A stretch of DNA of 64,000 bases from CAZQQU01 sp964595625 (GTDB taxonomy: Bacteria > Bacteroidota > Bacteroidia > Flavobacteriales > Flavobacteriaceae): the NCBI GenBank assembly GCA_964595625.1, contig CAZQQU010000002.1, positions 253,723 to 317,722 on the forward strand. Reading direction: 5' to 3'. Both the position numbers and the translations under genes were made by a program. Numbering within the stretch: the first letter of the stretch is position 1; every line of letters starts with the position of its first letter. Below are positions 27,101-35,629 of this stretch, one piece after another. The notes beneath the pieces were generated by a model that saw nothing but the letters and a program-made list of their open reading frames with translations, was not told the origin of the DNA and searched no databases.

Positions 27101-27164
27101 ATATGTTGGAACCAAACCCAACGTGTTTTATCAAGTAAAAGTTAGAAATACAGAAGAAGTTTAA
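24114..27164 (+). CDS. actB: Alternative complex III subunit ActB (molybdopterin-like/Fe-S protein)
   Basis: Protein of 1016 residues. Residues 50-72 hold a Tat-like RRDFLKYVG segment and a lipobox-type Cys71 (TLAAC). A long molybdopterin-oxidoreductase-like part (about 75-720), which in known ActB has no cofactor, is followed by a ferredoxin part with Cys clusters CTACGACVIAC (from C757), CQHCNQAPCETVCP, CVGTRYCANNCP and CSFCIQ. These would bind several Fe-S clusters. The length and layout match ActB of Flavobacterium and Rhodothermus. Confidence 0.95.
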   Translation: MASSKRYWKSIEELDTTSSIVEKLKQNEFVEEIPTDEFLGDKETLSNSSTSRRDFLKYVGFTTAAATLAACEGPVIKSIPYVVHPDEIVPGVANYYATTIADGFDFASILVKTREGRPIKIENNKLAKVKGSGNARVHASVLSLYDSYRLKQPLINGTIASWDQFDKEVVTKLTQLQQAGKKVVLLTQTFASPSTDRLIQQFIEKYPHVEHVVYDTVSSSEALDAFQQKYGQRGLADYDFSVADVIVSVGADFLGDWQGGGYSAGYAQNRSPKNGKMSRHIQFEALMTRTGAMADKRIPTTPSEQKEVLKALNGGSANLPEHLREAVAAVRRELQKAGSKAVVVTGLADTEAQLLSLIINEKIGSQAIDTEKPRLIRQGNSAQVLQVINQVKSGSIAGLISVNVDPLYSFPEADAFAESYKKLELSVAFSLREDATASASQYVGALPHYLESWGDTQIKKGTLALTQPTIRSLFDTRQFQDTLLKWLEVDQTYYDYIRQTLEPALGNSSWNQVLHDGFVETDYEFQTTTSSSVSEIQAPALAHTEGAYELILYTKTGIGDGQQANNPWLQELPDPITRTTWDNYLTISARDAQELNLKNYNVANGGLNGSYVKITAGNIVIEKVPVLIQPGQAPGTVGLALGYGKTHSMQKEMQVGVNAYSLYQAFKDVQKVNIEKVKGDHEFACVQLHNTMMGRDIIREVSLNDFNEKDKNDWNPIPEVSLNHEMLPVNIPEVDIWEQFDRSIGHHFKLSIDLSSCTACGACVIACHSENNVPVVGKDEIRKSRDMHWLRIDRYYSSEETILDDLDKKNNISGLFDSLSKFGELETPADNPQVAFMPVMCQHCNQAPCETVCPVAATSHGRQGQNHMAYNRCVGTRYCANNCPYKVRRFNWFLYNNNDEFDYHMNNDLGRMVLNPDVTVRSRGVMEKCSFCIQSTQEVILRAKREGRKVEVGEFHNAVACAAACDSGAMVFGDINEEKDPVVALSEDKRTYHLLEYVGTKPNVFYQVKVRNTEEV

Positions 27165-27220
27165 AATACACCGTTTCCATTGAAATGGTAATTATTATAA
27201 CGAATAACATTAGTTAAAAT

Positions 27221-28942
27221 ATGTCTCATTACGAATCACCTGTCAGAAGGCCGCTGGTTATAGGAGAAAAAACCTACCACGATGTAACCGTTGATATTGC
27301 AAAACCGGTTGAAGGACGAGCCAACAAAGCTTGGTGGATAGTATTTTCTATTGCCTTGGTCGCATTTCTTTGGGGAATTGGATGTATTATTTATACCATA
27401 TCTACCGGAATCGGAGTTTGGGGATTAAACAAAACCATTGGTTGGGCTTGGGATATCACTAACTTTGTTTGGTGGGTGGGTATTGGACACGCCGGGACCC
27501 TAATTTCAGCGGTATTACTTTTATTCCGCCAAAAATGGAGAATGGCAATTAACCGTTCTGCGGAAGCCATGACCATCTTTTCGGTAGTACAAGCCGGATT
27601 GTTTCCTCTAATTCACATGGGACGCCCTTGGCTGGCCTATTGGGTAGTACCTATTCCTAATCCGCTGGGTTCATTGTGGGTTAACTTTAACTCCCCACTT
27701 TTATGGGACGTTTTCGCTATTTCAACTTATTTGTCTGTGTCTTTAGTGTTCTGGTGGACTGGTTTGTTACCCGACTTTGCAATGCTTCGCGATCGGGCCA
27801 AAACCGTTTTTACCAAAAGAATTTACGGTATCGTTTCTTTTGGTTGGAGCGGACGAGCCAAAGACTGGCAGCGTTTTGAAGAAGTATCTTTAGTACTTGC
27901 CGGATTAGCTACCCCTTTGGTACTTTCCGTACACACTATTGTATCTTTTGACTTTGCTACCTCGGTTATTCCAGGATGGCACACTACGATTTTTCCACCT
28001 TACTTCGTGGCAGGAGCTATTTTCTCTGGTTTTGCCATGGTTAATACACTCCTCATTATTATGCGTAAGGTGTGTAACCTTGAAGATTATATTACTATTC
28101 AGCATATAGAACTGATGAATATAGTAATTATGATCACCGGTTCTATAGTGGGGGTGGCATATATAACCGAATTGTTTATCGCCTGGTATTCGGGTGTAGA
28201 ATACGAACAGTATGCTTTCTTAAATCGTGCTACCGGACCTTATTGGTGGGCGTATTGGGCCATGATGACTTGTAATGTGATTTCACCGCAAGCCATGTGG
28301 TTCCCTAAATTGAGAAGAAGTATCGCTTTCTCTTTCTTTATTTCCATTGTAGTAAATATTGGTATGTGGTTTGAGCGGTTTGTAATTATTGCTACTTCCC
28401 TCCACAGAGATTACCTACCTTCTGCGTGGACCATGTTCTCACCAACCTTTGTTGATATCGGTATATTTGTAGGCACCATTGGTTTCTTCTTTGTTTTATT
28501 TTTATTGTACTCAAGAAGTTTCCCGGTAATTGCGCAAGCCGAAGTAAAATCAATATTAAAATCTTCGGGAGCTGTTTATAAAAACCTTCGTGCCCAACAT
28601 GGTGATGAGGTAGACCATTCGATTGTATTGGCAGGCACACCTACGGCTACTCGGATTCAAGATAACACGAGTGGAGACAAACAAAAATTAGTGACTGATT
28701 TAATGCAGACCTTAGGTACTTTTGATGCAAGTAAACAGCAACAAGACGACCTACAACAAATTAACGGTATTGGGCCTGTTATGGAAGAAAAATTACATCA
28801 ATTAGGTATCTATACATTTGAACAGGTTAGTAAAATGACCGAACGAGAATATGCTATGTTAGATACATTATTGGACGAATTCCAAGGTAGAGCTTTAAGA
28901 GATGATTGGGCCGGTCAGGCTGCAAAACTTATAAACAAATAA
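27221..28942 (+). CDS. actC: Alternative complex III subunit ActC (NrfD/PsrC-like) with helix-hairpin-helix tail
   Basis: Quinol-binding membrane subunit with about ten helices, containing WVGIGHAGTLISAVLLLFRQ and LSVHTIVSFDFATSVIPGWH, typical of ActC. The last 63 residues (511-573) form an extra domain beginning LQQINGIGPVMEEKLHQLGI, a helix-hairpin-helix related to the tail of L21 in this window. The total of 573 residues exceeds the roughly 480 of most ActC. The tail would lie on one side of the membrane after a long linker (about 445-510). Confidence 0.93.
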   Translation: MSHYESPVRRPLVIGEKTYHDVTVDIAKPVEGRANKAWWIVFSIALVAFLWGIGCIIYTISTGIGVWGLNKTIGWAWDITNFVWWVGIGHAGTLISAVLLLFRQKWRMAINRSAEAMTIFSVVQAGLFPLIHMGRPWLAYWVVPIPNPLGSLWVNFNSPLLWDVFAISTYLSVSLVFWWTGLLPDFAMLRDRAKTVFTKRIYGIVSFGWSGRAKDWQRFEEVSLVLAGLATPLVLSVHTIVSFDFATSVIPGWHTTIFPPYFVAGAIFSGFAMVNTLLIIMRKVCNLEDYITIQHIELMNIVIMITGSIVGVAYITELFIAWYSGVEYEQYAFLNRATGPYWWAYWAMMTCNVISPQAMWFPKLRRSIAFSFFISIVVNIGMWFERFVIIATSLHRDYLPSAWTMFSPTFVDIGIFVGTIGFFFVLFLLYSRSFPVIAQAEVKSILKSSGAVYKNLRAQHGDEVDHSIVLAGTPTATRIQDNTSGDKQKLVTDLMQTLGTFDASKQQQDDLQQINGIGPVMEEKLHQLGIYTFEQVSKMTEREYAMLDTLLDEFQGRALRDDWAGQAAKLINK

Positions 28943-28946
28943 TAGT

Positions 28947-29477
28947 ATGGCATCAAAAGTTGTACATGCAATTTATAACGACGACGATGTGTTGATGAAC
29001 GCCGTAAAACAGGTGCGTGAAGCACATTATCATATTGAAGAAGTCTATACTCCTTTTCCGGTTCACGGATTGGATAAAGCTATGGGTTTAGCACCCACTC
29101 GTTTAGCTATTACTTCTTTTATGTATGGTTTGGTTGGATTAACTGTAGCCATACTTATGCTCAACTACATCATGATTTCCGACTGGCCCCAGGATATTGG
29201 AGGTAAACCTAGTTTTAGTTTTTGGCAAAACTTACCATCCTTTGTTCCGGTGATGTTTGAAATGACGGTCTTTTTTGCGGCTCACTTAATGGTGATAACC
29301 TTTTATTTACGTAGCAAATTGTGGCCATTTAAAAAAGCTGAAAATCCGGATGTTCGGACAACTGATGATCACTTTTTAATGGAAATTGATCTCGGTGGGC
29401 ACAATGTTGAAGAAGTAACCGGCTTCTTAAAAAATACCGGTGCGATAGAAATTAATATACTAGATAAGCAAGAATAA
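28947..29477 (+). CDS. actD: Alternative complex III subunit ActD (DUF3341)
   Basis: Protein of 176 residues with two membrane helices (ITSFMYGLVGLTVAILMLNY and VPVMFEMTVFFAAHLMVITF) between a soluble N-part (YHIEEVYTPFPVHGLDKAMG) and a C-terminal part. This is the DUF3341 architecture found only in ACIII and related complexes. It starts 4 bp after actC. Confidence 0.94.
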   Translation: MASKVVHAIYNDDDVLMNAVKQVREAHYHIEEVYTPFPVHGLDKAMGLAPTRLAITSFMYGLVGLTVAILMLNYIMISDWPQDIGGKPSFSFWQNLPSFVPVMFEMTVFFAAHLMVITFYLRSKLWPFKKAENPDVRTTDDHFLMEIDLGGHNVEEVTGFLKNTGAIEINILDKQE

Positions 29478-29482
29478 ATACA

Positions 29483-30169
29483 ATGAAAAGTATCTATAAT
29501 ATATTGTTTATTTTCGCCATAGCGGGTAGCTTGGTGTCCTGTAAAAACGACAGAAAACCCAATTACCAATTTATGCCCAATATGTATTACCCGGTAAGTT
29601 ATGAAGCATATGGTGAATATGATATTTTCCCCGGAGGACAATCGGCTATGTTACCCGTTGAAAATACAATTCCCCGTGGATGGGCCCCCTATGAGTATGA
29701 AAACACTACAGAAGGACTCGAGGAAGCCCGATTAAATCTTAAAAATCCTCTTACCATAACCGAGGAGAATCTAGCGGAAGGGAAAAAATTATATAGCTAT
29801 TATTGCTCGGTATGCCATGGTGATAAAGGTGATGGACAAGGAATATTAGTTCAACGTGAAAAGTTTTTAGGTGTACCCAGTTATGCGGATCCGGGTAGAC
29901 AAATTACAGAAGGTAGTATCTACCACGTCCAGGTGTATGGGTTAAATGCTATGGGAAGTTTCCTCCAACAGACCTCAGAGACAGAGCGGTGGCAAATTGC
30001 AATGCATGTCTTAAACCTAAAAGCCGATTTGGAAGGTACTCCTAAATTGGTTCCTGCTAGCCTAACTGAGGAAAGTCATATGGGTATGGTTTCTGAAATG
30101 GAAACCGAAACCGAGGTCGAAACTACCCTTGAAACGGATACCCAAGAAGAGACAGAATCTGAAGAATAA
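29483..30169 (+). CDS. actE: Alternative complex III subunit ActE (monoheme cytochrome c lipoprotein)
   Basis: Lipoprotein of 228 residues: lipobox Cys20 (GSLVSC) and one heme site CSVCH (C108, C111, H112) with the following GDKGDGQG loop typical of class I cytochromes. The C-terminal tail from about residue 200 is very acidic (ETETEVETTLETD). It lies 5 bp after actD. The acidic tail may be a docking or disordered segment. Confidence 0.93.
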   Translation: MKSIYNILFIFAIAGSLVSCKNDRKPNYQFMPNMYYPVSYEAYGEYDIFPGGQSAMLPVENTIPRGWAPYEYENTTEGLEEARLNLKNPLTITEENLAEGKKLYSYYCSVCHGDKGDGQGILVQREKFLGVPSYADPGRQITEGSIYHVQVYGLNAMGSFLQQTSETERWQIAMHVLNLKADLEGTPKLVPASLTEESHMGMVSEMETETEVETTLETDTQEETESEE

Positions 30170-30194
30170 AAAGTTAAAGTGATATTTAGAAAAT

Positions 30195-31499
30195 ATGTAT
30201 ACGCTACCTAACAAATTAAAGATTTTTGCACTGATTTTGATGGTGGTTGGTGCCATTGGTATTATTGCCGGATTTATGGGTTCCCCTGATTCGGTAGAAG
30301 AAGTGAAAGTACTTCTTGATAGTCAACATCATCACGGCCACGGGCAAGTTGATGAAGTCCACCATGATGAAGCGCATTATGAACATGTATATCATCAACT
30401 TAAAAACCGGCCTTGGTCGGCTATTTATGTAGCGGCATTTTTTTTCTTTATGTTATCGCTCGGTACCTTAGCATTTTATGCGATTCAGCACGCTGCTCAA
30501 GCGGGATGGTCTCCCGTTTTATTCCGTGTCATGGAAGGGATTACTGGTTATTTACTGCCTGGGTCTATTATTATGTTGATACTATTAATACTTTCCACCG
30601 CTGGAGTCACTCATATTTTCCATTGGATGGAACCTACCCTATTTAACCCTGATCACGAAAATTACGATCCTATTATTGCTAATAAGTCCGGTTGGTTAAA
30701 TACGACAGGATTCCTTATCCGTGCCGTAGTGTATTTATTGGGATGGAATTTATACCGTCATTTTTCGAGAAAATACACCCTACTTCAGGATGATGCCGAA
30801 CCTGGAAATTTTAAATGGTTCAAAAAGAATTTTAAAATTTCTGCCGGATTCTTAGTGTTTTTTATCGTTACTGAATCGATGATGTCTTGGGATTGGATTA
30901 TGGGCTTTGACCCTCACTGGTTTAGTACCTTATTTGGATGGTATGTTTTTGCTAGTATGTTTGTCTCAGGAATCACCGTGGTAGCTATGGTAACTATTTA
31001 CCTGAAATCACAAGGTTATTTAGAATTTGTTAATTCCAGCCACATCCATGACTTGGCTAAATTTATGTTTGCCTTCAGTATTTTCTGGACCTATTTATGG
31101 TTCTCTCAATTCATGCTGATTTGGTATGCCAATATTCCTGAAGAAGCGGTTTATTTTATAGCTCGTATCAACGACTATAAATTACTTTTCTTCGGTATGT
31201 TAGTTTTAAATTTTGTACTTCCGTTATTGCTTTTGATAAATACAGATTTTAAACGGGTACAGTGGTTGGTTATATTTGTAGGTATAATCGTACTAGTAGG
31301 TCATTATATTGACGTATATGTGATGGTAATGCCTGGTACGGTTGGTCATTCTTGGAGTATTGGAATGCCCGAGATTGGAGCTGTAATTTTCTTTTTAGGC
31401 CTATTTGTTTTTACCGTGTTTACAACATTGTCTAAAGCGCCTTTATTAGCGAAAGGCAACCCGTTTATTAAAGAAAGTAAACATTTTCATACTAATTAA
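30195..31499 (+). CDS. actF: Alternative complex III subunit ActF
   Basis: Membrane protein of 434 residues with about ten helices, a NrfD-like fold related to ActC. Family segments include GLALVGHYIDVYVMVMPG-like VGHYIDVYVMVMPGT and MSWDWIMGFDPHWFSTLFGWY. A His-rich loop (about 45-67, nine His) lies between helices 1 and 2. It follows actE by 25 bp and precedes coxB by 23 bp. Confidence 0.93.
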   Translation: MYTLPNKLKIFALILMVVGAIGIIAGFMGSPDSVEEVKVLLDSQHHHGHGQVDEVHHDEAHYEHVYHQLKNRPWSAIYVAAFFFFMLSLGTLAFYAIQHAAQAGWSPVLFRVMEGITGYLLPGSIIMLILLILSTAGVTHIFHWMEPTLFNPDHENYDPIIANKSGWLNTTGFLIRAVVYLLGWNLYRHFSRKYTLLQDDAEPGNFKWFKKNFKISAGFLVFFIVTESMMSWDWIMGFDPHWFSTLFGWYVFASMFVSGITVVAMVTIYLKSQGYLEFVNSSHIHDLAKFMFAFSIFWTYLWFSQFMLIWYANIPEEAVYFIARINDYKLLFFGMLVLNFVLPLLLLINTDFKRVQWLVIFVGIIVLVGHYIDVYVMVMPGTVGHSWSIGMPEIGAVIFFLGLFVFTVFTTLSKAPLLAKGNPFIKESKHFHTN

Positions 31500-31522
31500 A
31501 ATCGTAAAGTACCATTTATAAA

Positions 31523-32590
31523 ATGACAGGATTTTTAATTTTAGCTGTTTTAGTCTTATTCGTTGTCGCTATTTGGCAAATGAATAAAATATTTTTATTG
31601 TCAAAAATTAGAGTAGAGGGTGAAATTGCCGATGTAGCTTCTGATAAAGACAATAATACCCAAGGCTATTTGATGATTGCGTTTTTAATATTCATTTACG
31701 CTATCACTATATATTGTTTTTGGAAATGGTCGGGGGTACTTTTACCCGAAGCCGCTTCCGAACACGGTAAAAACTTTGATATGCTGATGCTCATATCTAT
31801 GATTATTCTGCTTTTTGTTCAGACTATCACACAGTTTTTACTACACTATTTTGCTTTTAAATACCGCGGTGAAAAAGGTAAAAAAGCCTTGTTTTATGCC
31901 GATAATGATAAATTAGAATTCGTTTGGACCATTATTCCGGTAATTGTACTTTCTGGTCTGATTATCTATGGTTTGTTTACGTGGTCTGATATCATGTACG
32001 TAGAGGAAGATGATGATACCATTATTGTTGAATTATATGCCAAACAATTTAGCTGGGAAGCTCGATATGCCGGCAAAGACGGCGTATTGGGTGATGCCAA
32101 CGTACGCTTTATTGAGGGTATAAACACTTTGGGTATTGATGCATCCGATCCTTATGCAGCCGATGATATTCCAGTGACCGGTGAAATTCACTTGCCTGTT
32201 GGAAAGCAAGTGATTTTTAAAATGCGTTCTCAAGACGTATTGCACTCGGCCTATATGCCTCACTTTAGAGCTCAGATGAACACTGTACCGGGAATGATAA
32301 CTCAGTTTGCTTATACGCCTATTATCACCACAAAAGAAATGCGGCAAAAAGAAGAAATCATTGACAAAGTAGCTAAAATCAATAAAATTCGTACGCAAGC
32401 CAATATCGAAAGAACTCAAAAAGGCGAAGAGCTTTTAGATATGTATGAATTTGACTATCTATTATTGTGTAACAAAATTTGTGGAGCATCGCATTATAAT
32501 ATGCAGATGAAAATTGTAGTTGAAACGCAGGAAGAATTTGATGCCTGGTTGGCACAACAACAAACTTTTGCTGAAAAATTAGAACAATAA
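31523..32590 (+). CDS. coxB: Cytochrome c oxidase subunit II
   Basis: Protein of 355 residues: two or three membrane helices, then the CuA domain. CuA ligands are present: H241 (VLHSAYMPHF), C316, C320, H324 and M327 (CNKICGASHYNM). The distance H241 to C316 is 75 residues, about 40 more than in classical subunit II, because of a charged helical insertion (KEMRQKEEIIDKVAKINKI). It has no heme c domain; electrons probably come from ActA or ActE in a supercomplex. Confidence 0.95.
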   Translation: MTGFLILAVLVLFVVAIWQMNKIFLLSKIRVEGEIADVASDKDNNTQGYLMIAFLIFIYAITIYCFWKWSGVLLPEAASEHGKNFDMLMLISMIILLFVQTITQFLLHYFAFKYRGEKGKKALFYADNDKLEFVWTIIPVIVLSGLIIYGLFTWSDIMYVEEDDDTIIVELYAKQFSWEARYAGKDGVLGDANVRFIEGINTLGIDASDPYAADDIPVTGEIHLPVGKQVIFKMRSQDVLHSAYMPHFRAQMNTVPGMITQFAYTPIITTKEMRQKEEIIDKVAKINKIRTQANIERTQKGEELLDMYEFDYLLLCNKICGASHYNMQMKIVVETQEEFDAWLAQQQTFAEKLEQ

Positions 32591-32615
32591 AATATATCTG
32601 AATAGATTGAATAAT

Positions 32616-34433
32616 ATGTCAGTACAAAATCACATGCACGATCAGAATCACGATCACGGACATCACCATAAGGAGACATTTATTACTAAATATATCTTTA
32701 GTCAAGATCATAAAATGATTTCTAAACAGTACCTGATAACTGGTCTGTTTATGGGGATTATCGGTATATTTATGTCTTTGCTTTTTAGATTGCAATTGGC
32801 TTGGCCAGACAAAAAATTTACCATTTATGAAATCTTTTTGGGACGTTTTGGAGAAGATGGGATTATGGATCCCAACGTGTATTTGGCTTTAGTGACCATA
32901 CACGGTACCATCATGGTGTTCTTTGTTTTGACAGCCGGATTAAGTGGTACATTTAGTAACCTCTTAATACCCTTACAAATTGGAGCCCGAGATATGGCCT
33001 CTGGTTTTTTAAATATGATTTCCTATTGGTTGTTTTTCATCTCTTCGGTGTTAATGGTGATTTCCCTTTTTGTTGAAGCTGGACCCGCCGCAGCCGGATG
33101 GACTATATACCCTCCACTTAGTGCTTTGCCACAAGCTATGCCCGGTTCTGGTGCAGGGATGACACTTTGGTTAGTATCTATAGGTATTTTTATTGCCTCT
33201 TCATTATTGGGGTCTCTTAACTATATTGTAACAGTAATTAACTTGCGTACCAAAGGGATGTCGATGACCCGATTACCTCTAACGGTTTGGTCATTTTTTA
33301 TGACTGCTATTATCGGATTAGTATCCTTCCCGGTTTTATTTTCGGCTGCTTTAATGCTGATTATGGATAGAAGTTTTGGAACTTCTTTCTTCCTCTCAGA
33401 TATTTATATAGCCGGTGAAGTTTTACATAATCAAGGGGGCTCACCCGTATTGTTTGAACACCTATTCTGGTTCTTGGGACACCCCGAAGTATATATTGTT
33501 ATTCTACCCGCGATGGGTATTGTTTCAGAAATTATGGCAACCAACGCCCGAAAACCAATTTTTGGTTACCGCGCCATGATTGTATCAATTCTTGCGATTG
33601 CCTTTTTATCGACTATTGTTTGGGCACACCACATGTTTGTGTCCGGAATGAACCCGTTCTTAGGATCGCTCTTTACCTTTACTACACTTCTAATCGCTAT
33701 ACCCTCAGCTGTTAAAGCTTTTAACTGGATTACAACCCTTTGGAAAGGTAATCTTCAGATGAATCCAGCAATGCTGTTTTCTATTGGGTTTGTTTCTACC
33801 TTCATAACAGGAGGTTTAACAGGTATTATTCTAGGTGACAGTGCGCTTGATATTAACGTACACGATACTTTATTCGTGGTTGCACACTTCCACTTGGTGA
33901 TGGGGATTTCTGCTCTTTATGGGCTGTTGGCTGGTGTTTATCACTGGTTCCCAAAAATGTTTGGTAGATTGATGAATAAAAACCTAGGTTATGTTCACTT
34001 CTGGATTACAGCTATTGGTGCGTATGGTATTTTCTTCCCCATGCATTTTACCGGTTTAGCTGGTTTACCGAGAAGATATTATTCCAATACGGCTTTTCCT
34101 TATTTTGATGATCTAACAGACATTAATGTGGTGATTTCAGTATTTGCTATAATTACGGTATGTGCTCAAGCCATCTTTTTGTATAATTTCTTCTATTCTA
34201 TCTTTTATGGAAAGAAATCGCCACAAAATCCTTGGAATGGAACTACACTTGAATGGACTGCACCAATGAAACATATACACGGTAACTGGCCCGGTGAAAT
34301 TCCACACGTGTATCGTTGGCCTTACGATTACAGCAAACTCAATAAAGATAATTCAGATTACGTGATACCGGGGCAGGATTATGTGCCTCAACATATTCCC
34401 CTTCAAGAAAATGAAGATGAATTAAACCACTAA
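32616..34433 (+). CDS. coxA: Cytochrome c oxidase subunit I
   Basis: Protein of 605 residues with about 12 helices. Heme-copper ligands are present: VTIHGTIMVFF (heme a His), HPEVYIVIL (CuB His with the cross-linked Tyr), AHHMFVSG (two CuB His) and VVAHFHLVMG (heme a3 and heme a His). The Glu of the D-channel and the YVHFWITAIGAYGIFFPMHF helix fit an A-type oxidase. Seven His lie in the first 18 residues. The ATG at 32616 replaces a TTG start. Subunits III and IV are not in the cluster. A terminator follows. Confidence 0.96.
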   Translation: MSVQNHMHDQNHDHGHHHKETFITKYIFSQDHKMISKQYLITGLFMGIIGIFMSLLFRLQLAWPDKKFTIYEIFLGRFGEDGIMDPNVYLALVTIHGTIMVFFVLTAGLSGTFSNLLIPLQIGARDMASGFLNMISYWLFFISSVLMVISLFVEAGPAAAGWTIYPPLSALPQAMPGSGAGMTLWLVSIGIFIASSLLGSLNYIVTVINLRTKGMSMTRLPLTVWSFFMTAIIGLVSFPVLFSAALMLIMDRSFGTSFFLSDIYIAGEVLHNQGGSPVLFEHLFWFLGHPEVYIVILPAMGIVSEIMATNARKPIFGYRAMIVSILAIAFLSTIVWAHHMFVSGMNPFLGSLFTFTTLLIAIPSAVKAFNWITTLWKGNLQMNPAMLFSIGFVSTFITGGLTGIILGDSALDINVHDTLFVVAHFHLVMGISALYGLLAGVYHWFPKMFGRLMNKNLGYVHFWITAIGAYGIFFPMHFTGLAGLPRRYYSNTAFPYFDDLTDINVVISVFAIITVCAQAIFLYNFFYSIFYGKKSPQNPWNGTTLEWTAPMKHIHGNWPGEIPHVYRWPYDYSKLNKDNSDYVIPGQDYVPQHIPLQENEDELNH

Positions 34434-34445
34434 TTCAAACCGAAT

Positions 34446-34481
34446 AAAAAAAACCGTATGTTCTTTCATACGGTTTTTTTT
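34446..34481 (+). terminator. Terminator of the act-cox operon
   Basis: AAAAAACCGTATG (34448-34460) pairs with CATACGGTTTTTT (34467-34479), and a T-run follows. Confidence 0.9.
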
Positions 34482-34515
34482 ATCTTTCTATCCCTGTTTT
34501 TCTTTTTAAAGTAGC

Positions 34516-34549
34516 TTGATTTTACTAAGCCTAGTTTTTCTTACCTTTG
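34516..34549 (+). promoter_or_regulatory. Promoter of ruvB, nearly leaderless
   Basis: TTG (34516-34518), a 23-bp spacer and TACCTTTG (34542-34549). The ATG at 34555 is only 5 nt beyond the -7 box, so the mRNA may lack a leader. Confidence 0.55.
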
Positions 34550-34554
34550 TTTTT

Positions 34555-35577
34555 ATGAATCCAAGTTTGAATCCTGATAAGGAACATTTTAGTGAACAAG
34601 AGTTAGATCTGGAACGAAAACTAAGGCCACTAACCTTTGATGACTTTACAGGTCAAATTCAAGTGCTTGAAAATTTGAAGATCTTTGTTCAAGCGGCTAA
34701 CTTACGTCAAGAAGCTTTAGATCATACCTTGTTTCACGGTCCTCCGGGTTTAGGAAAAACCACTTTAGCCTATATCTTGGCCAATGAATTGGGAGTCGGA
34801 ATTAAAGTTACTTCGGGACCCGTATTGGATAAGCCTGGTGATTTGGCAGGCTTACTAACTAATCTCGAAGAAAGAGATGTACTTTTTATTGATGAAATAC
34901 ATCGGTTAAGTCCTGTAGTTGAGGAGTATTTGTATTCGGCTATGGAGGATTATAAGATTGATATCATGATTGAGTCCGGCCCTAATGCACGTTCCGTTCA
35001 AATAACTTTAAACCCTTTTACTTTAGTTGGTGCCACCACCCGTTCAGGTTTATTGACCGCTCCTATGCGGGCACGATTTGGAATTTCTTCTCGCTTAGAA
35101 TATTATCACACCGAATTACTTACTCAAATTGTTCAGCGGAGCGCACAGATATTAAATGTTTCAATCAGTATGGAAGCTGCTATCGAAATTGCTGGGAGAA
35201 GTCGCGGTACACCTCGAATTGCTAACGCACTCTTGAGAAGGGTTCGTGATTTTGCCCAAATCAAAGGTGACGGTAAAATTGATATAGCTATTGCCAAATA
35301 TGCTCTAGCTGCTCTTCATGTAGATACCTTTGGATTGGATGAAATGGACAATAAGATTTTAACAGCTATTATTGATAAATTTAAAGGAGGTCCGGTTGGA
35401 ATTACTACCTTAGCTACCGCAGTAAGCGAAAGTGCCGAAACCATAGAGGAAGTATACGAACCTTTTTTAATTCAACAAGGATTTATAGTTAGAACTCCGA
35501 GAGGGCGCGAAGTCACTGAAAAAGCCTATCGCCATCTAGGAAAACTTAAGGGACCCGATCAAGGACAGTTATTTTGA
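34555..35577 (+). CDS. ruvB: Holliday junction branch migration ATPase RuvB
   Basis: AAA+ motor of 340 residues, usual length. Walker [10 protein letters not shown], Walker [11 protein letters not shown], sensor 1 [11 protein letters not shown], sensor 2/Arg region [15 protein letters not shown] and a winged-helix C-terminus ([24 protein letters not shown]) are all present. It works with RuvA, whose gene lies 2.4 kb downstream across the malic enzyme gene rather than beside it. ATG 34555 is chosen by alignment with the family N-terminus (MNPSLNPD). Confidence 0.97.
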   Translation: MNPSLNPDKEHFSEQELDLERKLRPLTFDDFTGQIQVLENLKIFVQAANLRQEALDHTLFHGPPGLGKTTLAYILANELGVGIKVTSGPVLDKPGDLAGLLTNLEERDVLFIDEIHRLSPVVEEYLYSAMEDYKIDIMIESGPNARSVQITLNPFTLVGATTRSGLLTAPMRARFGISSRLEYYHTELLTQIVQRSAQILNVSISMEAAIEIAGRSRGTPRIANALLRRVRDFAQIKGDGKIDIAIAKYALAALHVDTFGLDEMDNKILTAIIDKFKGGPVGITTLATAVSESAETIEEVYEPFLIQQGFIVRTPRGREVTEKAYRHLGKLKGPDQGQLF

Positions 35578-35629
35578 TACTTCTTAAATCTATCCAATTA
35601 CATTCTATAGCAATTTTAAAAAATATTTG

